Made by a program: the position numbers and the translations under genes | Part shown: piece after piece, positions 19,901 through 29,310 of the stretch | How positions within the stretch are numbered: the first letter of the stretch is position 1 | Layout of the letters: the number at the start of each line of letters is the position of its first letter | Notes under the pieces: generated by a model | Databases searched by the model: none | What the model was told of the DNA's origin: nothing | Seen by the model: the letters and a program-made list of their open reading frames with translations, nothing else | Source of the DNA: Plasmopara viticola | Lineage: Eukaryota; Oomycota; Peronosporomycetes; Peronosporales; Peronosporaceae | NCBI GenBank assembly: GCA_001695595.3 | Contig: MBPM02000070.1 | Coordinates: 372,001-436,000 of the forward strand | Direction of reading: 5' to 3' | Length of the DNA stretch: 64,000 bases

Positions 19901-21850
19901 GTGCTGGCTATGATCGAGTCGGCAAAATCGAATTCGGTTGCCGTGGAAACCGCCAAACTCCTTGAAGTGAAACTGATCCAACACTGGGTGGGTTCTGAGT
20001 CGACTCCAGACAGTTTTACCAAGCGATTACTATCCGGACGTGATGGCCATCAAAGAATTTTTACGTGGGTTCAGTGTATTGATCGATTTATCCAGCTCAA
20101 TCCAAAGCTTCATTTCGATCCCATCAAGTTGTTGAGGAAATACTTTAGCGACAAGATGCTGGCCACGCTTGTTGTAACAGCAACGCCAGAATTTAAGAAA
20201 GATGCCGAACGAGTGCAAGGTATGCTGCTGCTAGACTGGTTTAACTCAATGTTGACCAGTAACCAATTTGTAAAGCTGCTCAACATTCAAAAGGGGCAAC
20301 GCAAATTTGCTCCTATTCTCAAGGCGTGGAAAGGCTTTCATGCTAAACAGGCTGAGATTGGAGCGAAATTAATCTCATCGTCCGATGAAACGCTGTACGG
20401 CTCAGTAATTGATGCTTTTGCCACGTACGTTCGCACTTATAATGAGAAAAACCCGACAAAGCAACTGAGCTTGCTCGCGCTACTCACGGCTGTCTTTGGG
20501 GATGGCAAATTGTTGGCCATGATTGACAAAGCCAAGTCATTCCCAAAGACTCTAGAGGTTGCCAAGCATCTTGAGTCTGAACAGATTCTTTTTTGGGTAA
20601 AAAGGGAAAAGAATCCAATCGATATCTATGAGCTGATGGGTTTTAATACCAAAAGCTTGCATTTTATCTACAAGTGGATAGAATTTTCGGCCATTTTCTG
20701 CAAGCACCACCCAAACCCTCCATTCGACCCAATCAACTTATTGAAAAAGCACTTTCCGGATCACGAGCTGGCCGCATTTCTTGTAGACGCAACGTCGAAA
20801 AGCTCAGACAATGCCAAACGGCTCGAGCCTGTGCTGTTCACACACTGGTTCAACAATTTAATGACTCGTGAAAAACTTGAGGAGCTGCTTGGGCTGAACG
20901 AAGCGTCGGAACCTACTTTTGCTAAACTATTGGATACATTTGATGGATATGTGGAGAATTTAAGGCAAAAGACAGAACTTGTTGTGCCGTTTACTCCCGC
21001 TAACAAGATCCAGAATCACGGCAATTTGTTTTATCTTTACGATGCTTACGTCCGCTCGTATAACGAGCATAATCCTGCTACACAAGTGAGCTTGTTTGCG
21101 TTACTCCACAGAGTATATGGTGATAAAACTGTGGTCAAAATGATTGACGAAGCCAAGTTAAATCCAGACACTCGTGCTTCTGCCGAGCGTGTTGAGGCCG
21201 AGCAGTTTAAATTCTGGGAAGGTGCTAAGAAATCTCCAGTTAAAGTCGTTGATCTGCTGGAGTCTGGGTCTAAAAGCCCATCTCTAGTCCACAAACTGGT
21301 CGAATTTTTTGATAATTTCTACAAGCGTTACCCAGACTCATCGTTTGATCCGATTGCATTATTGAAAAGGCTCTATTCAGACGCCATGGTGGCAAAAGTT
21401 GTCGTCGAAGCAACGTCAAATAACTCAGATGATGCTAAACGGCTGGAAGCTATGCTGTTTTCACACTGGTTTAACAATTTGATGACTCGTAAAGCGCTTG
21501 GGGAGCTGCTTGGAGTGAACGAAGCGTCGAAATCTACTTTTGCTCCCCTTTTGGATAAATTCGATGGATTTGTCGAGAATGTAAAGCAAAAGAGAGCGCT
21601 GGTTGGATCTTCAACTCGTGACCAGAATCACGGCAATGTGTTTTCTCTGTTTGATGGTCACGTCCACTCGTATAACGAGCATCATCCTGCTACACAAATG
21701 AGCTTGTTTGCGTTACTCTATACACTGTATGGCGACAAAGCTGTGGTGAAAATGATTGACGAAGCCAAGTTGGTCCCGCACACTCTTGCTTCTGCCGAGC
21801 TCGTTGAAATTGAGCACGTCCACTCGTATAACGAAAAGAGCTGCAAATGA
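16901..21850 (+). CDS. giant secreted EER-LWY tandem-repeat effector, copy 1
   Basis: 1,649 codons. Residues 1-21 form a signal peptide (MRLLRATFLSAVALL start, cleavage near VAA-P). No RXLR motif follows it, but DEER lies at residues 53-56, as in EER-only effectors of downy mildews. From about residue 110 the protein is a tandem of helical modules. The conserved tryptophans of the W-x-(8-10)-P-D-x-V motif fall at 129, 369, 582, 809, 1029, 1232 and 1439, so seven long repeats of about 200-240 residues. Each holds a second W motif (DWFN.LMT..) and an L block (LSLLA.LT..FGD..L..MI..AK). This is the W-Y-L fold of Peronosporales effectors; some Phytophthora LWY proteins recruit host PP2A phosphatase. 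Its own target is unknown. The frame ends early in a partly duplicated, shortened module; the family frame resumes downstream (21970-24017), so the protein is probably truncated. The start is fixed by the signal peptide and shared with copy 2. Confidence 0.88.
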   Translation: MRLLRATFLSAVALLKVTVAAPTKVASDVQGQVDKYDADDWHNIKKFGPGVKDEERLPVSGEVGPLEHAVSSAVARGVTENIENTFGVASTSLARNSDEVTKVVASAPDLFFVKWKEKEAEAAQRIHVWLEGRKHPDEVYKDLKLDSTGSSFTAVTLVDTYTWLTYIDEYTHHIQQTKTIPILSIHNFFSRFSDQMIKTIAMQAVPSSAIDRIESYLKCYWLNSFKTKTDVTALLKDYKGKNLYVSRLEEAYGNYFDSVSSPEELRRIISEFKMKRRTDHMTTQPSTSTRGKAQLKYKPQKLDNEVFIAFDKYVDAYNSAYPSETLNLLPVLVACFGEGGAFSVISAAKAFPETAAKAKLLETEQIQHWVAEKSPDTVLKLIDFNSQSLQSISTLFQFFDEFSKQHSKPPFDLLATLRINLSDEQLARIVMGEQKNPDAERLKNLLFLDWFNSLKSDDEVSKLIGCRGTSSAKVDSCIVAFEQFREEMSHPSTLNLPEGGPRKVTGKTVGRNSDYDSSMLTAYEMSIRKNNEKNPNMPLRLLAVLTARFGDSELAAMIDSAKLSLKNVEMVTRLENEQIQYWVSAGKSPDEVFNLLDPTLQARPFIDKWIKFYDEFIKRRPEHVFDPIVSLMTRYNDNVLASIVLEELQNPNSGSRLKDLLFFNLFDRMITHEKFFTLLNPAREKNTEFDSLVKNYQHFVDDIGPPAILERVREWCKTKSEAVGQPSARTGNKGGERDMFLYDGKVFAAYDNYIQSYNKVKPFARLKLLAALTIRFGDRDASTIILAAKMHPDTAKAAERVEAEQIKYWVKAGKTPDQVFELLNVDLQSLPLINKWLSFISEFRQSHREFLFNPIVTLSKRYDIKMLVRTIAKEGNSHGVEQLKDFVIHDLFNSMQSNEKVLKQLGEYNLNDNTVKSLYTSYKQFRNKMANLPDLTMLQDGPSFELLTPDMTYRLKSEDSAHDGLLLDAYDTFVNVYNEQNPTNHLSLLAVLITRFGDHEVLAMIESAKSNSVAVETAKLLEVKLIQHWVGSESTPDSFTKRLLSGRDGHQRIFTWVQCIDRFIQLNPKLHFDPIKLLRKYFSDKMLATLVVTATPEFKKDAERVQGMLLLDWFNSMLTSNQFVKLLNIQKGQRKFAPILKAWKGFHAKQAEIGAKLISSSDETLYGSVIDAFATYVRTYNEKNPTKQLSLLALLTAVFGDGKLLAMIDKAKSFPKTLEVAKHLESEQILFWVKREKNPIDIYELMGFNTKSLHFIYKWIEFSAIFCKHHPNPPFDPINLLKKHFPDHELAAFLVDATSKSSDNAKRLEPVLFTHWFNNLMTREKLEELLGLNEASEPTFAKLLDTFDGYVENLRQKTELVVPFTPANKIQNHGNLFYLYDAYVRSYNEHNPATQVSLFALLHRVYGDKTVVKMIDEAKLNPDTRASAERVEAEQFKFWEGAKKSPVKVVDLLESGSKSPSLVHKLVEFFDNFYKRYPDSSFDPIALLKRLYSDAMVAKVVVEATSNNSDDAKRLEAMLFSHWFNNLMTRKALGELLGVNEASKSTFAPLLDKFDGFVENVKQKRALVGSSTRDQNHGNVFSLFDGHVHSYNEHHPATQMSLFALLYTLYGDKAVVKMIDEAKLVPHTLASAELVEIEHVHSYNEKSCK

Positions 21851-24017
21851 GCTCGCGTTACTTATCAGGCGGCTGCTTACACTCTTGCTTCTGCCGAAGA
21901 GCAATTTCAACATTCTCGTCGGGCTGTTATTTTCTGGCTCAAAGAGCTTGATAAGTTCTGACATATACAGCAAACATCATCCAGGGTCTTTACTTTTTCC
22001 AACTACGGCGCTTAAAAGTTACTTCTCTGACGTTGAACTGATCACACTTGTCGTAGAGGCCACGCCAGAATATCTGGATGATGCCAAACGATTAGAGGCC
22101 ATGCTGTTTCGGGACTGGTTTAATCGAATGATGACACGTGATGATCTTTTCAAGCGGCTTAATGTGGACGAAGAAAAGAAACACACTTTTGCTTCACTGC
22201 TGGCGAAGTACGGCGAATACTACGACACATTGGTTCGGAAGGAGCTTACATTGTCTACTGATGATCTCAAAGTCAAGGGCTTGAAAGCCGAGGCAGAGTT
22301 TGGTGCTTTTGTTTCTCACATTCGCGACTTCAACGAAAAGAACCCCACAGAGCAGTTGAGCTTGCTCGCCGCACTGACTGCTTGTTATGGCGATTATAAG
22401 GCGTCGACGATGATCGGAGCAGCTAAATCGAGCCCAAGTACGAAAAACACGGCCACGTTCCTTGACGACCAGCAACTTCAGTTCTGGGTGGACGCTGGAA
22501 AAACGCCGAGCCATGTTTTTGCGCTTTTGGACATCAAATCTCGAAACCTTGATATGTTGTACAAGTGGGTCAAGTTTTGTGACATATACAACAACCATCA
22601 CCCGGAGCCTTACTTTGACCCAATCTCGCTCCTGATGCCTCTCTTCAACGATGCCGACTTGGCTACGTATGCTACTAGCAAAGATACGCGATACCTGGAG
22701 AATGCCAAACAATTGCAAGTCGTGCTGTTCCGGCACTGGTACAATAATCTGATGACTTATGACGATGTCGCCATGCGGCTCACACCTCTTGAAAATAACA
22801 AGTCAAATAAGCGACTTTTGAACGCATACACAAGTTATGTCAAGAATGATGACCTTTCTTCTGACATGAAATGGATCGAAAAGATTAAAACGAAGAATTA
22901 TGTCTCGCTGTTTACTGCGGCTTTCGAACATGTGGAGAAGTTTAATTTGAATAATCCTACTAACCAAAAGAATGTGCTCGCTTTCCTCACCCATCACTTG
23001 GAAGGTGATACTGCGTCCATGGTGCTTGAAGCGGCCAAGCTCGACAAGAAGTATTCGAATCTCGCTGTAAACCTTGAGAAAGAGCGATCAAAGCTGTGGC
23101 TCAAGAACAAGAAAAGCCCGCACGACGTTCTCAAGTCGCTAGGACTCGACAAGATGCATGAAAAGCTGCAGCCGCGACTAATTACGTTGGTAAAGTACGT
23201 GGATGATTATAGTGCGGCATACCCGGACGAAGCGGTAGAATTGCATGATGTCTTGCGTAAGCACGACAGAAGTGTGGCTCGAGCTTTCGTGCGATCGACT
23301 GATTTAGAATCGGAATCAGTTAAAGAGCGAGTTCTCGGAGTGCTGTTTGAGGTTTGGTCAGCTGCTAAAATCAAACCAAGCGAAGTTTTTCAAGTCTTGG
23401 AGCTTAATCTTCGTGGCGCAAACATCTTAAAACGCCGTGAATTCCAAGTATGGGCGATATACTGTAGTAAACAAAAGTTCTCCATGGCGGAAGGTCCCAC
23501 TCTACTGACAATTGTATTAGATTTCAAAAAAATTAGTGTGAATCTTCTGGTCAAAAGCCTGGAAAAGTTTACGCATGGAGAAGAAGAAGTTGAATGGACA
23601 GACAAGTCAGGCAACGTGATTGATGTAGTAGAGGGTCTAGGTCTTACTCCGTTTGGGGAAGAAGGACATCTAATCGAAGTTTGGGGCAAATATTTTACGA
23701 TGCTTAGTCGCCAGTATTCTTCGGAAATGGTCGGCGATACCATGACTTTTCTGAGAACCATCTACACCCAAACAGAGTTGATTACCCATCTCAGTAATGC
23801 GCCCGACAATGCATCGACGCAGTCGTTGCGAACGGACTTATTTGACCTTTGGTTGTCAAAGAAAATTCCTCCAGATGCTCTTGGATTTCTTTTCGAGATT
23901 CCGTCTAAACAGCAGCTTGTAGAATTTATCAAAAAATACGCTTTACACCCCGGGGTTGAAGAGCTGTGCCGGACAGTGACTATAGTTCCGCGCATTCGCG
24001 TTCCAAGCCGTGTATGA
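21851..24017 (+). pseudogene. 3' third of the giant LWY effector, out of frame
   Basis: From about 21970 to the TGA at 24015-24017 the sequence is open (roughly 680 codons) and clearly continues the repeat protein: DWFNRMMTRDDLF, FWVDAGKTPSHVF, LWLKNKKSPHDVL, VWSAAKIKPSEVF and LWLSKKIPPDAL mark five further W motifs. It lacks its own signal peptide. Between 21825 and 21970 a module is scrambled: 'cacgtccactcgtataacga' from 21659 recurs at 21817 and part of the unit is missing, which changes the frame. That a 2-kb frame without start is still open argues for recent disruption. An intron bridging the break was considered and not supported. Confidence 0.8.
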
Positions 24018-26479
24018 AGTAATAGGCACTCATTTAAAAGTACTTAAATCAATCAAAGGTAGCTGGCAGCCAAAAAATCTTACGTTCAATTACTAAAATA
24101 ATCAAGTCTTATATTACCTTTACCAAATGGTTGCGATCTACGTTAGTCGAAATCGGCCGCATTTAAAATCTACAAGAATCAGATGCTCACAAAAGGTAAA
24201 ATTCGTAAATTAATTTGTGTCGTACACCATTAATAAATTTTAGATTGTACGACTACTCTATCTTCCATCTGGCTTGAGCTTTTATGCGAGAGAATTGAAA
24301 GTAGTCAAGGAGCGAGATCCTAAAGAGACGCTTAGGGCCTGGGCAGGTGCTGAAGGCAAACCAACTCTAATGAGTCTGTATAGGTAATATATATGTTGGT
24401 CGTCAATTGACTAAGCTTACGTGTGTTGCATTAGTGTCCATTACGCTTAACCAGTATGTTACTATTACGTAGCTACAATTTGTGAACAGTGTGCACCGGT
24501 CACTGTTATCACATCAATGAATTCGATAAAAAGCCGCTCAATTGGCCTTGACCATAGATAATCAGGAGCGAATGGATTAAAACTCTCTTACGTGGGGCCA
24601 AAACTCGGACACTGATGTGTGACATTATTTCATCGAGTATTTCGTGCCAGCCAAATTAGTTCCAAACGACTTCGCTGCTGCCGAGCCCGTCAAAGTCGAA
24701 AGCTTTTTTACGTATGGAATAAAAATTGGCTCTTATTGGCTCGGGAACATAAATATTATATTTATCCGATTTTGGGCTGGAACAGGAAGCATTGATACTG
24801 TCCCCTTACACCGAGACTCAAGTAGCAAAAGCGTCTAGACTCGCGGTTGGGTCTGCAGAGCTTATAATGCTGGTACAGGCAGTAATACCTCTCGTGGACT
24901 GGCCAGTACTTTTTTCAACAAATGAAAACGTGGTCACAAGAAAAGTTCTTCGCGCCTCGCTGCCAATCGTTAACAAGTTGCAAAGGACGAGAAGATAGAC
25001 GTGCTGCAGGATCTGCATGCTGGCAAAGGTAAGGCCGCGAAATCTGGGAGCGGAGATTTACTGCGTTTCGAACCGAGCGCACGTTTTTGTTGTGGAAGTA
25101 GAAAAAAATGTAACGATGTTAGTTGAAGTTGGACCTTAGATTAAAGTGCATAAAGACCCCGCGACTCTGAAATCTGTGTATGGCGGAGACACATTATTTC
25201 CAGATGTGTTTATTGTCGATGCGCAATAACTACACATGTAACGTTCGAATTTTCATATCGCGCCAACGTTTGCCCCACAACCAGCTTTGACTGTGCTCAC
25301 ATCTTTGGTTGTCCCATTACCAGCTTCAACTGTGCTAATTATTTTAATTGCCCCACCACAACCAACTGACCTTGGTCCACCTATCTCCTTTTGTGTCATA
25401 ACATTTTATTAAGTTTGTGGGACGTGTTGCAAACCATGCTGTAGGTGCAAGCATCACACCCCGATCTTATAAGCGCTGTAAAATAAACAAAAATTCTGAC
25501 TGAGAATTTAAGCCGTTTTGTGTAGTTACAAATATCTGTGTCAGTAGATTGAACCTAAATAAAAATTGCAGCAGCTAAAGAACAATGTCTCTGAACGAGG
25601 TATACCGGTTTGTATTTCATACCATATTGCAATCGTCGCTTTTTTGGATCAAAGACCGAAGCAAATTAATCTTGTGATGACTTCACATTGCAAACTTCAA
25701 CGGATATATTCTTGAAAAAACGAGCATCATTCATCGGTGCTTTACTTTTCTCGGGAGGCATGAGTTGACGAACATCATCGACTTTTACAAGACGATTCTG
25801 ACGCTGCCTACCCTTTAAGGTGAGGCAACACTACAATACTCAGGACTTGAGCCTTAGATGAGTCCTGATGTGCCCACAGCACCTGAAGCGTTGTTAATAA
25901 ATTTGGTGCTACATTTCGCACAAGAATAAAAACGACTTGGATATACTTTAAAGCAAGCTTCGGGCTGACCAGTTAATAAATAGAGAGCATTTTTTTTAGC
26001 AGAATATTGAAATTAAGCATTGGCTAACTATTTCTATAGAAAAAGGTTTGGGCTACGCAGATAGTCAGTATCCTAAAGGCAACAAATCTTTGCTCTAAAC
26101 AAATCCCGAACGTTCCGGACCATAGGCTCTCGTATTCGATCTGGCTGGCTACAAAGATGACGTGCCATTCGAAGACTTTTGCACGTTGCGTGCTCTTGTT
26201 TGACATACGTAAAAACAGAATAAATCGACACAACCATCACCGCCAAGTCAAGAGCGCAGAGAAGAGAGTCAATTACTGCTTTGCTGATGGTACAGAGAAC
26301 ACCTTTGATTTTGGATACTGGATTGAGTATGCGGACAATTGTGAAGACCCATTTATGATTTATCATTAATTTTCGGATCAACAGCCTAGATGAGATCACG
26401 GGTGGAAAGTGAAAGGTGGTGTAAGAAACCAAGCAGGCAGCGTTATTGATCTAATAAAAAATCAATGTCTTGTTTCGAC
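24018..26479. other. intergenic 3' of the effector
   Basis: Mostly AT-rich. 24640-25120 is less AT-rich and has two overlapping short open frames (24644-24838 and 24792-24998) that could be a decayed gene, but I recognise no family. Nothing else can be assigned. Confidence 0.4.
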
Positions 26480-26960
26480 TGTGGGGGAGGTCGTCTGACT
26501 GATTTCAGAGAGATGAACCTAACAATGCTTGGTTGTCAACAATTTCTAGGACTGGTCAGCTGTTATGTGACTTTGTACAAGTACCATCTACATTAAGAAA
26601 AGTTGGCTTAGAAGCTCATTAAGGTGAAGGGCAATGCATCAATGTAGTCGTTACGAACCGACTTAATCGACCAATAGCTTTTAATTTTCTATACCGAGCT
26701 ATGAGACAATTTTGTCGCTGGTAATCTCTATTCCATTGTTTTAGTAAGTAGCGATCAGGCAAAGGCTGCAACAAACCAGAATTCCGAGGTCCTCAAAAAG
26801 ATGAAGCTTATAAATTATGTTACATGAGCTTCGGAGACGGATCGACCGCTGCGCATTTAAGTGCAACGTATTTAATCACTTCGTCTGGCTGCCTATCTAC
26901 TCCAACTATTTTTTTCCCCGCGTGGCCTATGTAAGTCTTTCGATTACAAGAAACCTTCAT
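26480..26960 (+). pseudogene. LWY-effector relic B (C-terminal end)
   Basis: 'accatctaca', 'caatgcatcaatgtagtcgt' and 'acgaaccgactta' (26587-26680) match 23758-23845 of the intact gene (accatctacaccc, aatgcatcgacgcagtcgtt, gaacggactta). The segment preceding it (gggggaggtcgtctgactg) matches 23655. Frames are broken. Sequence after 26760 has a partner near 50730-50850. Confidence 0.6.
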
Positions 26961-27574
26961 TTTTTTCACATTGTCAGCGCAAAGTAGCTATTACACTAAA
27001 AGACATTTTCCATTCAGTTGACCGCCCATAATTAAAAGTATCTTCATGACTCGTAAATGTATGAAAGTGTATGACACATACACTACGGTCAAAATTTTTG
27101 GCACAGAAGATCACTTTTTCTGAACCTGTATAATAGTAGATATAAATTGTTTATACATTATGTACACGGATGCTAAACGAAAGTTGCTTGATTGATGACC
27201 AACGTTGCTACTACCTACACAGTCGTATAAAAAAGGTAAGATAAAACTCGAAAGAGACCAAATTTCCAACACCAATCAGAATTAGTGTACACCGCAATTT
27301 TTAGATACTACACACGAATAAGTGGTTACAAAAGCGCCTAACATTAATTGCTCAATAATTTTATATATAATGTTATTCCTGTCGCATGCATATTGCCTGA
27401 ATTAGATTGATATCATAATCGTAATCCCGAGGAGTCTAGCTATTTTATTTGAAAGGTCCACGACGTGATACCTGTCGGACAAAAACATATGCAAAACATA
27501 TTTAGAGAATAGGAAATATAATTTTGTGAGAGCCAAAAGTCGAAAAAGTCCGTCGGCAATGACTTCGTCGATCC
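26961..27574. other. intergenic with a short dispersed repeat
   Basis: About 27155-27240 ('acattatgtacacggatgct' to 'acacagtcgtataaaaaag') has a diverged counterpart at 37245-37318. Otherwise nothing is recognised. Confidence 0.4.
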
Positions 27575-27780
27575 TAAGCTTTTATACATATTTTACCGAA
27601 GTGTTTTTTTGGTTTTCATCAAAATTAACGTATTGTCTACCAGCTAAAACATCGAATAGTATCTTCTTTACCTTTGATCGACGACCTTTTCCTCCAGTCG
27701 GATCTAAACCAAGGCCCTTAACTTGATCAAACAAGTTCTCTGATTTGTCTCCTTTTTTCTCCACGCGTAAACTATACAAG
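27575..27780 (-). pseudogene. LWY-effector relic C (minus strand)
   Basis: A 65-codon frame on the minus strand reads KSENLFDQVKGLGLDPTGG then KGRRSKVKKILFDVLAGRQY. This matches KSGNVIDVVEGLGLTPFGE and EGHLIEVWGKYFTMLSRQY near 23600-23720 of the intact gene. It is cut off from any other module, so it is a fragment. Its 'gctggtagacaatacgtt' block is closest to relic L at 50335. Confidence 0.7.
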
Positions 27781-27949
27781 CCATTGATCAGATATTTTTA
27801 CTAATTCCTTTGGAGCTCTTCGATATTTTCCACACAATGAGACCAGCTTCCATTATATATTAACTATTTAAACTTTCGTCGATCACCTGTGCTCTGATAT
27901 CATTTTTTCTTCAGCTAAAGATTGTAAATGATTTGTAACAAAGACTGTT

Positions 27950-29310
27950 ACAAGTTTTTGAGATCATGAATTCACTGTCGGTCCGGCCAATCAAATGAAA
28001 GCCAATAGACTTGCCTTTATCAAAGACACGCGTGACATTTGAGCTCCTAAATCTCGGAATCAGTGCCAAAAAGAGGACACTATTCGGTGATAGCCATGTT
28101 TGTGTCGGATATTCTTTTTTGCCGAGTCGAGTTATTAAAGGTGAGCAAAACGTAGGTGCTGGAAGTCGCTGTATCGTGGTAATTTGCCTCAAATTACTTG
28201 GACTTTACCTTTGATCGTGCCATAAACTTTGACATGTTCAGCAAATATCATAGAAAGACATCACGTCTTCAATTTTGGTGTTATCAAATTGCTTTCCCGA
28301 CGTTAAGCTTATCATACTTTTCATTTGGGCAACGCCAAATGTTTGGACGATTCCGAACTTTTAATGGCCATCTCGATTTGTGGTTGGGATTGATTGTGTT
28401 ATAACACGTGTTGAAAAAAGTACAAAAGTTTGCTGCAGTGCCGGCAAAGTATGGCGAGAACTACAGCACACTGGTATATATAAGGTTGCACTGTCTGCTG
28501 ATGACCTGGAAGACAAGATCTAAAGAGCCTAATCAGGATTGCTAAATTTGCAACTAATGAGAACTCAACTAAGCATTTAGGCTTGCATGACGTGTTCATT
28601 GTTTGTTTAGGCGATCGCAAGGTAACAATGATTAAATGAAGCAGCATAGTTGATCCCGGCCATTAAAAAACGGCGAAGACAAGAAAAAGTTCAAGTCTCG
28701 CTGTGAAAAGGATTAGAGAAGTCCGCACAAAGTTCTTATATCGCTAAGGTTCGACAATTAGCACAAAAAGCTTCAGCCACAACTGGTTACTTGTAGAGTT
28801 AATGTATCATTTTAGTGCGGTATACCCAAATGCGACAATAGAAGCTGGATGATGTCTTGCGTACGCCAGACGAAGCTATTGCTGGAGCCTTTATGGATCG
28901 ACTGAATTTAGTCGAAGAGCGAGTATTCTAGAGGTGCTTTAGGCTTGAAATGCTGCTGGAAGCAAACCGGAAAAAGCGTTGATTCCTTGGAGTCAAATCT
29001 GTGTGATGTGGGCGTCATTAGACTCCTTGATTTGCAACTATAAGCGATCGACTAAGAAAACTATTACAAAAGCGTGTTCTAATGTGTATAAAATTAAAGA
29101 CATGTAATACGATCTGTTTGATCAAGTAAAGGCGATCTTACAACAAAAGAAGTATATCAGGTAAATATACAGAGCAATGATTTTGCTTACGTGCTAATAT
29201 TTGCTGGAGCTGGTCAACGCAAGATCCAAACCGCTTTTCTCCATCTACACTCAAAAGGAGTTGGAAAAGCTCAAGGTCAACGACAGTGCTTAATCTATTA
29301 AATCTTTGCA
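27950..29310 (+). pseudogene. LWY-effector relic D
   Basis: Collinear with 21880-23800. Examples: 'gttgaaaaaagtacaaaagtttgctgc' region then 'tggcgagaactacagcacactgg' (28450-28475) against 'ggcgaatactacgacacattgg'; 'tgctgatgacctggaagacaag' against the block at 22258; 'agtgcggtatacccaaatg' and 'gatgatgtcttgcgtacgcc' (28815-28870) against 23212-23265; 'ctccatctacactcaaaagg' (29240) against 23758. Many stops and frameshifts. It is one of the most complete relics. Confidence 0.8.

Larger units (their letters stand above)
14655..20647 (+). repeat. segmental duplication, copy 1
   Basis: Flank and effector gene are duplicated at 54755-64000, where the window ends. Alignment starts near 'gcgagcgtcacaag' (14672 and 54774) and runs through the upstream region and 3,747 bp of coding sequence. 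The noncoding flank is clearly more diverged than the gene. Copy 1 is interrupted by two LINE-derived insertions, copy 2 by a copia element, so all three post-date the duplication. Confidence 0.9.

Noticed and set aside
21817..21985. An intron joining the two effector frames, using the acceptor-like 'ttctgacatatacag' at about 21960-21976.
   Set aside because: The acceptor looks good, but no GT donor of the right phase with a usable consensus lies upstream. The interval also looks like a shortened, partly duplicated module. A frameshifting rearrangement explains it better.
24644..24998. A possible gene downstream of effector copy 1.
   Set aside because: Two overlapping frames of under 70 codons without motif or homologous copy; not supportable as a gene.
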